A stretch of DNA of 64,000 bases from Cacconaster sp045642485 (GTDB taxonomy: Bacteria; Bacteroidota; Bacteroidia; Bacteroidales; UBA932): positions 1 through 64,000 of the forward strand of contig JAZUIV010000058.1 in NCBI GenBank assembly GCA_045642485.1, read 5' to 3'. The position numbers and the translations under genes were made by a program. Every line of letters begins with the position of its first letter. Within the stretch, counting starts at the first letter, position 1. Below are positions 8,484-18,600 of this stretch, one piece after another. The notes under the pieces are model-generated. The model was not told where the DNA came from. It saw nothing but the letters and a program-made list of their open reading frames with translations, and ran no database searches.

Positions 8484-9338
8484 TCATTCCTCCGCTTCGA
8501 TGGAGAGAAAGCGGTCGGGGCCGAAGAGGGAAAGAGCGGAGTCCAAAGCCGAGCAGAGACGCCGGTTGCCACTGTTGGAAAAGACAATCTGAAGGGATTC
8601 CAGATAGATGGCCAGCAGGGCCGCCTCGTCACGCACCTTGAATTCGACATTACCCAACATCGAACCGATGAACTTGAGAGAATCCTTGAGATTGTGGCGA
8701 TAGAAAATCTCGCCCTTATGGAAGACGTTGATATAGAACAACTCCTTGCCGTTCTCCATATAGACTGGTACGACTCCTCCCGGGAAGAGCATCGGCATCA
8801 GGGGAAGGCCGCAGGCCTGAGCCACCATAATGTAGATGTATACCATAGTCAACGGATTGCATCTGCGACTTTCCAAAGCTTTGCCGACAAGAGCATATTC
8901 CGGATTTGACAATCCCATATCGTACAGAGTGAAGCCGAGACGTTCAAAGAATATATGATTGAAAACACCCGTGTTCTCAAAAGCGGTCCGGTCGTCGGAA
9001 GCCTCGCCCTGATATTCGGAGACACACTTGAAGAACCATTGTTCCAACTCACCGCGCTTCAACGTACAGTCGGCGATGGAACAGATTATATATGCCCCCT
9101 CGAAGAGAGACACCGAGCCTCCGGATTTTGAAAGAAGCCTTTTCAGGTCTTCCAGCCTGAACTCCGTGTTCAGAGATTCGGCCTTTTCCACAGCGCCGGC
9201 CTCGAGAAGCACGCCTACAACCTGTGGCCCGAAAGAACGGAGACGCTCATCCACACATCTTCGGACGACATTGTCATCATCGTCCAGAAGCTGTATCAGA
9301 GCGTCCAGTTCTTCCGAATACGTTGTATCCGCCGCCAT
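8484..9338 (-). CDS. SirB1/transglutaminase-core2-like protein
   Basis: A 284-residue cytoplasmic protein. The recognisable part is about residues 130-215, with CNPLTMVYIYIMVAQACGLP followed by PMLFPGGVVPVY, the layout of SirB1-type transglutaminase-like domains. The PGHF motif common in that family appears here as PGGV, so a conserved histidine is missing and activity is doubtful. The family is functionally poorly defined. The first in-frame start is a GTG at 9350 that overlaps the ddl stop; I prefer the ATG at 9338. It is the last gene of the long minus-strand run, directly after ddl. Confidence 0.6.
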   Translation of the reverse strand: MAADTTYSEELDALIQLLDDDDNVVRRCVDERLRSFGPQVVGVLLEAGAVEKAESLNTEFRLEDLKRLLSKSGGSVSLFEGAYIICSIADCTLKRGELEQWFFKCVSEYQGEASDDRTAFENTGVFNHIFFERLGFTLYDMGLSNPEYALVGKALESRRCNPLTMVYIYIMVAQACGLPLMPMLFPGGVVPVYMENGKELFYINVFHKGEIFYRHNLKDSLKFIGSMLGNVEFKVRDEAALLAIYLESLQIVFSNSGNRRLCSALDSALSLFGPDRFLSIEAEE

Positions 9339-9349
9339 CCGGGAAGCCA

Positions 9350-10306
9350 CTACAAATCGTGTTTGGCCGTCAAGCCGAACTCCAGAAACCTCTCGACCAG
9401 GTCATCATAGGATATCCCCACATACTTGGCCGCATCCGGGAAAAGACTCATATCCGTCATTCCGGGCAAAGTGTTGACCTCAATAATCATAGGACCGGCC
9501 GCCTCATCAACGATGAAATCAATCCGCGAAAGGCCCTTGCAGTTGAGAACCCGGTAGGCCTTCATTCCCAATTCACCCAACTTGCGCTCCACATCACTGC
9601 TGATGCGCGCCGGGATGATGTGATGGCAAAGGCCGGAAGTATATTTTGCGGTATAGTCGTAGAACTCCCTTTCGGAAGTGATTTCGATGACCGGGAGGAC
9701 AGTGAGATCCTCGTTGCCCATAATGGGAAGTGTCACTTCGGTGCCGTTGATGAACTGCTCGGCAAGAAGATTGTCCCCGTATTTGAAGACTTCTTCAATT
9801 GCAGAAGCCATCGCATCCTCGGAACGGACAATCACAACCCCGATACTGGAGCCCTGGCAAGGTGACTTGAGCACCATCGGCAGCCCCAATCTATCTATGA
9901 GAGCATCGGCAACAGCCTTGATGTCGGCACATTCATCCTTGCGGAATACCTCGAACTTCGCGGTGGGCAGTCCGGCATTCGCCAATACTCTCTTGGTGAG
10001 AATCTTGTCCATACATACGGCGCTTGTGGCAATGCCTGGGCCAGTGTAAGGTATTCCGGCAAGTTCCAGCATTCCCTGGATGGAACCGTCCTCGCCTCCC
10101 TTGCCGTGAAGACCCAGAAAAACGATATCGGGTTTCAATTGGAGAATCTGTGCAATATTGTTCCTGGTCAGGTCGAAGAGCACGGAATTCACATATCCTT
10201 TGCGCAGAAGTGCTTCATAAATTGCCTTTCCGCTGCGGAGCGAGACTTCCCTTTCCGTGGAAATGCCGCCGCAAACGACCAGAATCCTCAGATTTTTATC
10301 CGCCAT
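9350..10306 (-). CDS. ddl: D-alanine--D-alanine ligase
   Basis: A 318-residue ATP-grasp enzyme that joins two D-alanines for the peptidoglycan stem peptide in the cytoplasm. Family motifs are present: VVCGGISTEREVSLRSG at the N-terminus, LHGKGGEDGSIQGMLE, the ATP-grasp segment MVLKSPCQGSSIGV, and the C-terminal IIEVNTLPGMTDMSLFP that holds metal and substrate ligands. Length is typical of Ddl. The ATG at 10306 lies 12 nt after the stop of the nucleotidyltransferase gene, so the two are in one operon. Confidence 0.95.
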   Translation of the reverse strand: MADKNLRILVVCGGISTEREVSLRSGKAIYEALLRKGYVNSVLFDLTRNNIAQILQLKPDIVFLGLHGKGGEDGSIQGMLELAGIPYTGPGIATSAVCMDKILTKRVLANAGLPTAKFEVFRKDECADIKAVADALIDRLGLPMVLKSPCQGSSIGVVIVRSEDAMASAIEEVFKYGDNLLAEQFINGTEVTLPIMGNEDLTVLPVIEITSEREFYDYTAKYTSGLCHHIIPARISSDVERKLGELGMKAYRVLNCKGLSRIDFIVDEAAGPMIIEVNTLPGMTDMSLFPDAAKYVGISYDDLVERFLEFGLTAKHDL

Positions 10307-10318
10307 CTTTACCCTCTC

Positions 10319-11233
10319 CTACTTTCCCCAGAGAGAACGGGGATAAACGCCTTTCTCTATCAAAGAATTGATCTTGTCCACAACGAACGGGCGGTCTTCC
10401 TTGTAGGTAACGCCGAACCACTTTGCATCGCAGTTCAGGACCTTGAAGGATGCCTTGTTTTCCTTGATGAGGATGTCGGCCACATACGGGATGAAGAACT
10501 CTGCCTTCATATTGGTCTGGATGCGAGGTTCGCTGAGGAAACGCTTGAAAGTCTCCTCGGAATAATCGAAATAATCGGGAGTGAAGCCCCAGAAATTCAT
10601 CGATACGACGCTGTTCTCATCAAGAGGGAAATCCTTGCCGTCCTCCGTGTAGGTGACCACTCCGTTCTTGCGCTCGATGGCGGTGCGCTCCGTCACTTCA
10701 GTAAGGTTGCCTTCGGCATTCGCTCCGCAGACTCCGCGGGAGACGCTTCCGAATTCGGAAAGGGTATTCTTCAGATAATAGCCGACCAGTCCGTAGCGTC
10801 CTTTCTGACCCTCAACCTGATGCAGGAATTCAGCCACTGCCGTGAATCCCTCGCGACCGTAGAAGTCGTCGGAGTTGATCACCGCGAACGGCTCCTTGAT
10901 GACATCCTTGGCCATCATCACGGCGTGGTTGGTTCCCCACGGTTTCTCGCGGCCTTCAGGGATGGAGAATCCTTCAGGAATATATTCAAGTTCCTGATAT
11001 ACAAACTCCACCTCGACTTTACCTCCGAAACGCTCCTTCGTGTAGATTTTCTTGAAGGCGTCAGCGAAAGAGTGACGGATGACGAAAACGACCTTGCCGA
11101 ATCCTGCCTGTATGGCATCATAGATTGAATAGTCGATAATGGCTTCTCCACAAGGGCCAAGGCCGTCCATCTGCTTTAGGGAGCCGTATCTTGACCCCAT
11201 TCCCGCAGCAAGTACCAAAAGTGTAGGTTTCAT
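10319..11233 (-). CDS. Sugar-phosphate nucleotidyltransferase family protein
   Basis: A 304-residue protein of the nucleoside-diphosphate-sugar pyrophosphorylase fold. The N-terminus LLVLAAGMGSRYGSLKQMD is the nucleotide-binding signature. INSDDFYG carries the metal-binding aspartates in the position of the usual DxD. The rest, including NFWGFTPDYF and ADILIKENKASFKVL, is typical of Bacteroidota members annotated only as nucleotidyltransferases. The sugar and nucleotide cannot be deduced. It lies between radA (27-nt gap) and ddl (12-nt gap), same strand. Confidence 0.8.
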   Translation of the reverse strand: MKPTLLVLAAGMGSRYGSLKQMDGLGPCGEAIIDYSIYDAIQAGFGKVVFVIRHSFADAFKKIYTKERFGGKVEVEFVYQELEYIPEGFSIPEGREKPWGTNHAVMMAKDVIKEPFAVINSDDFYGREGFTAVAEFLHQVEGQKGRYGLVGYYLKNTLSEFGSVSRGVCGANAEGNLTEVTERTAIERKNGVVTYTEDGKDFPLDENSVVSMNFWGFTPDYFDYSEETFKRFLSEPRIQTNMKAEFFIPYVADILIKENKASFKVLNCDAKWFGVTYKEDRPFVVDKINSLIEKGVYPRSLWGK

Positions 11234-11260
11234 ATTTTTAATAATTAAAGATTGTGATTG

Positions 11261-12649
11261 CTATCCGAACAGATGCCGGCAAAGTTGCGCCACCGAACTT
11301 ACCGGAATGATTTTGATTGACCCGCCGCTTCTGCCCGAGAGGGCGGTGTCACGGTTGAACGAAGATATGTAAATCTCCTCGAATCCGAGCTTCTCCGCTT
11401 CAGCGATACGCCGCTCCACCTGACTGACGGGGCGAATCTCTCCGCTGAGGCCCACCTCCGCGGCAAAACAGGTCTTGGGGGAGATGAACAGGTCGAAATT
11501 GGATGAGAGGATGGATGCCACGATCGCAAGGTCGCAGGCAGGGTCCGAGATACGGAGTCCGCCGGCGATGTTGACGAATACGTCCTTTGCGGCGAGTTTG
11601 AAACCGGCTCGCTTTTCCAGGACGGCGAGAAGCATATTCAGGCGGCGCTGCTCGAAACCGGTTGTCGAACGTTGCGGTGTGCCGTATGCCGCAGTGCTCA
11701 CAAGCGCCTGAATCTCTATAAGGAAAGGGCGGGAGCCGTCCATCATCGCGCTTACGGCCACTCCGCTCAAATCGTCCTTGTGCATCGGAATCAATATCTC
11801 CGAGGGGTTCCTCACCTCTCTCAGGCCGGACCCCGTCATCTCGAACACGGCAAGCTCGTCCGTGCTTCCGAAACGGTTCTTTATGCCCCGCAGAATCCTG
11901 TAGGAGCCTCTTGTATCCCCCTCGAACTGAAGGACCACGTCCACTATATGCTCCAAAACCTTGGGGCCGGCTATGGTGCCGTCCTTGGTTATGTGGCCTA
12001 TAAGAATTACCGGAGTCCCGCTCTTTTTAGCATAACGGAGAAGAGATGCGGCACACTCACGCACCTGGGAGACGCTTCCGGCAGAGGATTCGATGGCATC
12101 GCTGAAGATTGTCTGGATGGAATCGACTATCAGGAGGGATGGCTTGGCCGCCTCCGCCTGAGCCAAAATGTTTTCGAGAGAGGTTTCGCTGAGAATCAGG
12201 CATTCGCCGTCCGACCCGCCGAGGCGTTCAGCCCTGAGTTTTATCTGGCGGGGGCTCTCTTCACCCGAAACGTACAGGGTTTTCAACTCCCTGCAGGAAA
12301 TCGGAATCTGGAGTGAAAGTGTGGATTTGCCTATCCCGGGTTCACCTCCAATCAGGACGAGGGATCCTTCTACAAGCCCGCCCCCCAGCACACGGTCCAA
12401 CTCCCCTATCCCGATGGAAAAGCGGTTATCACGGTTAAGGCTGATCTCATCCAGCCGGGCCGGCTTGGCACCGCCATCATCGATGTAGCCGCGGCGTCTT
12501 GCACCGGAACCCGACAGGGATCCGCCTTTTTTCGCCTTGGGCTCTTCGACCATAGTGTTCCACTCTCCGCAGGCTGGGCATCTTCCCAACCACTGCGAAC
12601 TCTCATTCCCGCAGGAGGAGCAGAACCAGGTTGAAGTCACTTTCGGCAT
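11261..12649 (-). CDS. radA: DNA repair protein RadA
   Basis: A 462-residue RecA-like ATPase that promotes branch migration in recombination intermediates. The N-terminal zinc finger has four cysteines (10, 13, 24, 27). A Walker A motif GEPGIGKST lies at about 102-110, followed by Walker B LLIVDSIQTIFS and the RadA-specific KNRFGSTDE. The C-terminal third is the Lon-protease-like domain with FVNIAGGLRI and AAEVGLSGEIRPV. Length is standard. It follows nfo on the same strand with a 41-nt gap that holds a TAAATTCG sequence, at best a weak promoter. Confidence 0.96.
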   Translation of the reverse strand: MPKVTSTWFCSSCGNESSQWLGRCPACGEWNTMVEEPKAKKGGSLSGSGARRRGYIDDGGAKPARLDEISLNRDNRFSIGIGELDRVLGGGLVEGSLVLIGGEPGIGKSTLSLQIPISCRELKTLYVSGEESPRQIKLRAERLGGSDGECLILSETSLENILAQAEAAKPSLLIVDSIQTIFSDAIESSAGSVSQVRECAASLLRYAKKSGTPVILIGHITKDGTIAGPKVLEHIVDVVLQFEGDTRGSYRILRGIKNRFGSTDELAVFEMTGSGLREVRNPSEILIPMHKDDLSGVAVSAMMDGSRPFLIEIQALVSTAAYGTPQRSTTGFEQRRLNMLLAVLEKRAGFKLAAKDVFVNIAGGLRISDPACDLAIVASILSSNFDLFISPKTCFAAEVGLSGEIRPVSQVERRIAEAEKLGFEEIYISSFNRDTALSGRSGGSIKIIPVSSVAQLCRHLFG

Positions 12650-12690
12650 CGGCAGTCTCTCTCAAAAAATCATACGAATTTAGTGATTTG

Positions 12691-13551
12691 TCAGGACATT
12701 TGAAAGCCCCGCAACTGATTAATCTCCTTGTCCCATATTTCCGGATTCGGAGTTTCGAGAATCAGGGGGATGCCATCGAAACGGGAATCCCCGACAATGC
12801 GGGAAAAGCACTCCCACCCGATTTCACCGTCTCCCAGGCTCTCGTGCCTGTCCACCCTGCTGCCGCAGGGCTTCTTTGCATCGTTCAGATGCATTCCTTT
12901 CAGATATTTGAAGCCAACGATGCTTTCAAACTGTGCGAAGACTTCATCAAACCCTCCACCGAAGAGGCCTCCATCTCCCTTGAGATTGTAGCCTGCGGCA
13001 AAGGCGTGGCAGGTATCGATGCAGACCCCTACCCTGCTCTTGTCCTCGACCCTGTCGATTATGGCGGCAAGATGCTCGAAACGGTATCCTATGTTGGAAC
13101 CCTGCCCGGCCGTATTCTCGATGACCGCAGTCACACCCTCTGTCCTGTCGAGAGCGATGTTGATGGATTCCGCCACAAGAGCGATGCATTCATCTTCCGA
13201 AATCAGACCCAGATGGCTTCCGGGGTGGAAGTTAAGTCTGTCCAGACCCAGTGCGGAGCATCGCGACATTTCATCCACGAATGAAGCGCGGCTCCGGGCC
13301 AGTTTGTCACTGTCAGGGGCTCCCAGATTGATGAGATAACTGTCGTGAGGCAGAATTGACGCCGGGGGGAACCCGCACGATTCGCAGTTTTTTCTGAAGG
13401 CATCGATGCTCTGTACGCTCAACGGCGCGCCGACCCACTGCTTCTGATTCTTTGTAAAGAGAGCGAAAGCGTTCGCCCCTATTGCCTTTGCGTTCAGAGG
13501 CGCATTCTCAACGCCTCCGGAAGCGCTCACGTGTGCTCCTATGTAATACAT
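12691..13551 (-). CDS. nfo: Endonuclease IV (AP endonuclease)
   Basis: A 286-residue TIM-barrel enzyme that incises DNA at abasic sites in base-excision repair using a trinuclear zinc centre. Visible signatures are YIGAHVSASGGVENA, NFHPGSHLG, AVIENTAGQGSNIG, GVCIDTCHAFAAGY, GMHLNDAKKPCGSRVDRH and ILETPN. Together these supply the usual His, Glu and Asp metal ligands. The ATG at 13551 shares a base with the stop of recG, so the pair should be translationally coupled. Confidence 0.96.
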   Translation of the reverse strand: MYYIGAHVSASGGVENAPLNAKAIGANAFALFTKNQKQWVGAPLSVQSIDAFRKNCESCGFPPASILPHDSYLINLGAPDSDKLARSRASFVDEMSRCSALGLDRLNFHPGSHLGLISEDECIALVAESINIALDRTEGVTAVIENTAGQGSNIGYRFEHLAAIIDRVEDKSRVGVCIDTCHAFAAGYNLKGDGGLFGGGFDEVFAQFESIVGFKYLKGMHLNDAKKPCGSRVDRHESLGDGEIGWECFSRIVGDSRFDGIPLILETPNPEIWDKEINQLRGFQMS

Positions 13552-15653
13552 CAGCTTATGTTTGAATAGTCTGCGATTTCAAGTTTCATTCCGGCGAGGG
13601 CTTTTTTCAGCAGAGCGTTCCCGGCCTTTTCCAGATTGGGATCATCCTCAAGGATGGACTGGGCCAGAGTCCTCGCCTCTTCAAGGAGCAAACCGTCGCG
13701 CCCGAGATCGGCTATGTGCAGATCGATTGCCAGACCGCTCTGCCGCGTGCCCTCGAAGTCCCCGGGACCGCGCATCCGCATATCGGCCTCCGCCAATTCA
13801 AAACCGTCGGAGGTGGCACACATCAGGTCAATGCGCTTTTTGGATTCAGTCGAAAGTTTGTACCCTGTCATCAATATGCAATAAGACTTTTCCGCTCCCC
13901 TGCCCACTCGTCCGCGAAGCTGGTGAAGTTGTGACAGGCCGAACCTCTCGGCACTCTCTATCACCATCACGGAAGCGTTCGGAACGTCCACGCCCACCTC
14001 AATCACCGAAGTGGCGACCAGAATGTCCGCCCGGCCCTTCACGAAAAGGTCCATATCAAAAGCCTTGTTCTCGGCCTTCTGCTGTCCGTGGACCACGGCA
14101 GTGACATATTTCGGCGCTGGAAACTCTTCGGTTATGGTCATATAGCCTTCCTCCAGATTCTTGTAGTCCATCTTCTCGGACTCCTTGATGAGAGGATACA
14201 CTATGAATATCTGGCGACCGAGTTCAATCTGTTTTTTCATAAAGGCGTAGAGCCTGCCACGCTGCGACTCGGTCCAGTGCACGGTCTCTATCGGTTTTCT
14301 GCCCGGAGGCAATTCGTCCAGCACGGAGACATCCAGATCTCCGTACAGAGTCATCGCGAGAGTTCTCGGAATCGGAGTTGCCGTCATCACCAGGATATGC
14401 GGTGCAAGAGAGGCTTTTGCCCACAACCTGCTTCTCTGCTCCACCCCGAAACGGTGTTGCTCATCGATTACGGCAAGAGCCAGGGATTTGAAATTGACGG
14501 TATCCTCAATCAATGCGTGAGTACCGAATATGATATCTATCGACCCGTCGGCAAGACCGGAATATATACCCTCCCGTTCCTTGTTTTTGGTGCTTCCCGT
14601 CAACAAGGCCGTGCGAACGCCTGTGGAAGCGAGAAATTTCTGCGAGGATCTGAAATGCTGCTGGGCCAGGACCTCCGTCGGGGCCATTATGCAGGCCTGA
14701 TATCCGTTGTCGATGGCCATCATCGCAGAGAGAATTGCCACGAGAGTCTTGCCGCTGCCCACATCTCCCTGAAGAAGCCTGTTCATCTGCAGACCGCTGG
14801 CCACATCTGCGCGTATCTCTTTGAGAACTCTTTTCTGGGCCCCTGTCAAGGGGAATGGCAAACTGTTATACACACCGTTGAAATTCTCTCCTATCCGTCT
14901 GAAAACCACTGCACTCGAAGCCCGCATCCGGATATGTTTCTGCCTTGCGAGCGAAAGTTGAAGCAGAAACAGTTCCTCAAACTTGAGACGCCGCCTCGCC
15001 TTGTCCAGTGCCTGAGCGGATGGAGGGAAATGAATGTCGTTCAATGCCTGTCTCAAAGAGCACAGCCTCTCCCGGTCCAATATATGACGGGGCAGGGTCT
15101 CCTCAATTGAATCCGCACACTTGTCGAGAAGAGTGCGCTGAAGTTTCTCGAACACCTTGTTGCTCAAGCCTGCCGAACGGAGTGTCTCTGTACTGGAATA
15201 GACTCCTGACATCACCCCGCCCGCGACAGGCTGAACTCCGGAGACCGGATCCACTTCCGGGTGAACCATATTGTATTCCTGATTGAATGCGGAGGGTTTG
15301 CCGAATACGATATACTCCTGCCCAACCTTCAACTTATCCTTCACCCATTTGATTCCCTTGAAGAAAACCAGGTCTATCGAAGCCGTGCCGTCGGTGAACC
15401 GTGCCACCAGGCGGGCTTTGCGTCCCTCCCCGACAGTCGAGATTCCCGTGACGGCCCCGCGAAGCTGGATGTGGACGGAGGTACTGTCAATGTCCCTTAC
15501 GGCACAGAACCGGCTCCGGTCTATATACCGGAACGGGAAAGTGTAGAGCATATCCCGGAACGTGCTGATGCCCAATTCCTTCTGGAGCAACTCGGCCCTT
15601 TTGGGACCTACGCCCGCGAGATACTTTATTTCACTGTCCAGCATTCCTGCCAT
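13551..15653 (-). CDS. recG: ATP-dependent DNA helicase RecG
   Basis: A 700-residue helicase that remodels stalled replication forks and Holliday junctions. It begins with the wedge/OB region (YLAGVGPKRAELLQKELG). The helicase core has Walker A LLQGDVGSGKT, the DEQH box VIDEQHRFGVEQR, motif III TATPIPRTLA and motif VI QLRGRVGRG. The typical RecG C-terminal segment RMRGPGDFEGTRQSG is present. Length matches the family. It lies 7 nt downstream of the tricorn-like protease gene and overlaps nfo by one base. Confidence 0.96.
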   Translation of the reverse strand: MAGMLDSEIKYLAGVGPKRAELLQKELGISTFRDMLYTFPFRYIDRSRFCAVRDIDSTSVHIQLRGAVTGISTVGEGRKARLVARFTDGTASIDLVFFKGIKWVKDKLKVGQEYIVFGKPSAFNQEYNMVHPEVDPVSGVQPVAGGVMSGVYSSTETLRSAGLSNKVFEKLQRTLLDKCADSIEETLPRHILDRERLCSLRQALNDIHFPPSAQALDKARRRLKFEELFLLQLSLARQKHIRMRASSAVVFRRIGENFNGVYNSLPFPLTGAQKRVLKEIRADVASGLQMNRLLQGDVGSGKTLVAILSAMMAIDNGYQACIMAPTEVLAQQHFRSSQKFLASTGVRTALLTGSTKNKEREGIYSGLADGSIDIIFGTHALIEDTVNFKSLALAVIDEQHRFGVEQRSRLWAKASLAPHILVMTATPIPRTLAMTLYGDLDVSVLDELPPGRKPIETVHWTESQRGRLYAFMKKQIELGRQIFIVYPLIKESEKMDYKNLEEGYMTITEEFPAPKYVTAVVHGQQKAENKAFDMDLFVKGRADILVATSVIEVGVDVPNASVMVIESAERFGLSQLHQLRGRVGRGAEKSYCILMTGYKLSTESKKRIDLMCATSDGFELAEADMRMRGPGDFEGTRQSGLAIDLHIADLGRDGLLLEEARTLAQSILEDDPNLEKAGNALLKKALAGMKLEIADYSNIS

Positions 15654-15660
15654 AGACTGC

Positions 15661-18600
15661 CTATCTGTTCTTTACAGGAGCCTTCGGAGTCGAGGGCAGT
15701 TCGGGATAATTCTTCATCTCTTCCTTGAGAACCTCTATCGCCTTGTCAAGCTGGGCATCCTTACCCAGATAATCTTCGAAAGGATTGATATCCACTTCAA
15801 TGTCGGGGTCAACCCCGTGACCTTCGATAATCCAGTTCCCGTCAAGACCGTATGAGGTGAAGAACGGGGTCCTCATATCCTGACCGTCGAGGAATCTCTT
15901 TGAACCGGAGATGCCGACGATTCCACCCCAGGAACGCTTACCAATCAGTTTGCCCAAGCCCAGTTTGCGGAATCCGTAGGGGAACAGGTCACCGTCGGAA
16001 GATGAATATTTATCAATCAGACACACCTTCGGACCATAAAACGCCTCATTGGGGACAGGGTCGTTGCGGTCGCTGCCACGACGCATCGTCATACGGTAGA
16101 CGACTCGCTGAAGACGCTCCAGAATCATAGGGCTGACATTTCCGCCGCCATTCATACGGTCATCGATGATGAGGGCTTTCTTGTCGAGCTGGCTATAGAA
16201 CATCTTGGTGAACATATCAAGACCCTCGATGCTCATATCAGGGATGTGGATGTAACCTATCTGCCCTCCGGAAGCGGCTGATACCTTGTCCACATTGTTC
16301 ATAACCCAATCATAATATGCGAGTTGGACCTCGCTCCCCACAGGCTTCACATCCACTTTGCGGCCGCCCTTGCCGGAGGCTGAGGAAGCGACCGTAAGAG
16401 TGACTGTCTTTTCCACCTTATCAATCAGAGCCTCCTGTATGTCGGAATATGCCGAGGCGGGAACGCCGTTGATTTCTGTGATATACTCACCGGCCCTGAT
16501 GCCGTTCTCGGCAAGAGGGCTGCGAAGGGACTTATCCCAGTCAGCACCCCTGAACACCTTCTCAACCTTGAAGGCGCCGTTGTCACTCCTGGAGAAGCGC
16601 CCGCCGAGAAGGCCGGTCCTGACACGGGGGACAGCGGGGCTTGAGCCGGAGGTGACGTAGGCGTGACCCACGTTCAGTTCGCCGACCATCTCACCGAGAA
16701 TGTAAGTGAGGTCGTGACGATGCTTCACGTAAGGAAGCAGGGCGGCATATTTGTCGTGGATGGCTTTCCAGTCCACTCCGTGCATATTCTCAACGTAGAA
16801 TCCGTCACGGGTGATGCGCCAGCTCTCTTCGAAAATCTGACGCCATTCCGCCGCGTGGTCCACAGTCATCGTCATCTGCTCCACAGGGAGGGCATCTTCA
16901 AACTTGCCCCCGCTGAACGGCACGATATAGTATTTTCCGTCCTTGCGCACGAGAGAATTTTTCCCATCCGCGGATATAGTGAGGGGCGCTTCCTTCGCTC
17001 CGTCGCTCTCTTTCTCTTTCTTCAGGTCATAGACCTTCACTCCGCCTTTGCCTCCCCTTCCACCGGCAGTGTAATAGAGTTTGTCGGGACCGGCTGAGAT
17101 GAGCCTGAAGTAACCCGCATCGGTCTTCAGCGCTTTAGTATTCTCCACCAGCGCATTCTTGTCAGAGAGGTCAACCTTGAAGATATAGGATGAGAGCCTG
17201 TACGAAGCATTCCACTCCACTGAAGAATAACTGGCCTGATAATCGCGTTGCGAGGTGAAGAACAGGGTCTTGCTGTCAGAAGAGAAAATAGGGTTGGAGG
17301 CGCTGAACCAACTGTCGGACACCTGATAATCCCGTCCATCCTTCAGCGTACGGATGAAAACACCGTATTTGCTGTTTGACAGAGGCTTCTGGTATGCAAT
17401 CATAGTGCTGTCGGCGGAGACGTCACCAAGCACCAGTCCCCCCTCGGAAGATGAGAGAAGAACCTTCTGCTTGCGGGCCTCCACGTCAACCGCATAAATC
17501 GAGAAGTTGTCGACGGAAACGTAAACGGTCCTGTTGTCCGGGCTCCATCTCATTCCCTGGGGATAGCCTTTCTTGAACGAAGTGACGGCCACGGCTTTTG
17601 AGAAGTCATCAGCAGGGGCGACAAACACCTGATATTCACCGTTCTTATCGGATATATAAGCCACCTTCTTCCCGTCGGGAGAGTAATCCACGTCCCGGTC
17701 GTTCGCACCGGCGGATGCGGTGAGATTGACAACGGCCCCCTTGCCGGCGGGAATGCTGAAGATATCCCCGTGAGCGCATACAAGCACGTTCTTCGCATCC
17801 GGAGCGAGGGACCAGGCCGAGATTTCACCTGCGGGGCAGATTATCTCCTTCCTGCCATAAACGTTGTCATCCTGCAGATATACTGGAACTTTTGTCAGGC
17901 TCCTGTCGGATACTTTGAATCTGTAGATATACCCACCATTTTCGAACACGACGTAATCCTTTGAGAATGAAGGGAACTTGCAGTCATATTCAGTAAAGTC
18001 CGTAACCTTCTCGGTCTTCTTCGTCGCGGTATTGTAAACGAACAGATTCATCGTGCGGTCCCTGTCGGAAAGATAGAATATCTCGTCCCCTATCCACATC
18101 GGGAATATATCCTGGCCTTCCGGGCTGCAACCTTCGATTCTCTCGATCCGAGTTGTTCCGACCTTGTGAATCCAGATGTCGTCGGCCTGTCCTCCCCTGT
18201 AATATTTCCAGGTGCGGAACTCACGGAACATACGGTTCATTGCAAGATATTTCCCATCGGGAGAATAACTGCAGAAGCCGCCTTCAGTCGTCGGAATGTC
18301 CACGGGAGTCCCCCCTTTGGCGGATACGCTCTGCAGCTGGGCGCGCAGGCCGCTGAAGCACCACTGCTTGTTGCGGAACACTATGTTCTTTCCGTCAGGA
18401 CTCCAGCACATCACGATATTGTTGGGACCCATCCTCTCACCCACGTTGTCCCGGTCTGAAAGGGCGGTATAAGTGACCCGGAAAGGTTCGCCTCCCTCCA
18501 CCGGCATCGTATAGACTTCGGTATTGCCGTCATACTGCGCGGTGAAGGCGATTGTCCTGCCATCGGGGGAAATTCTGGGGAAAACCTCATATCCCACGTG

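Noticed and set aside
10106..11128. A 340-codon plus-strand frame over ddl and the nucleotidyltransferase
   Set aside because: It spans two real genes on the other strand and shows no family motif.
12650..12690. Possible promoter in front of radA
   Set aside because: TAAATTCG differs from TAnnTTTG at a key position and no -33 element is at the correct distance; radA is more simply read as part of the recG-nfo transcript.
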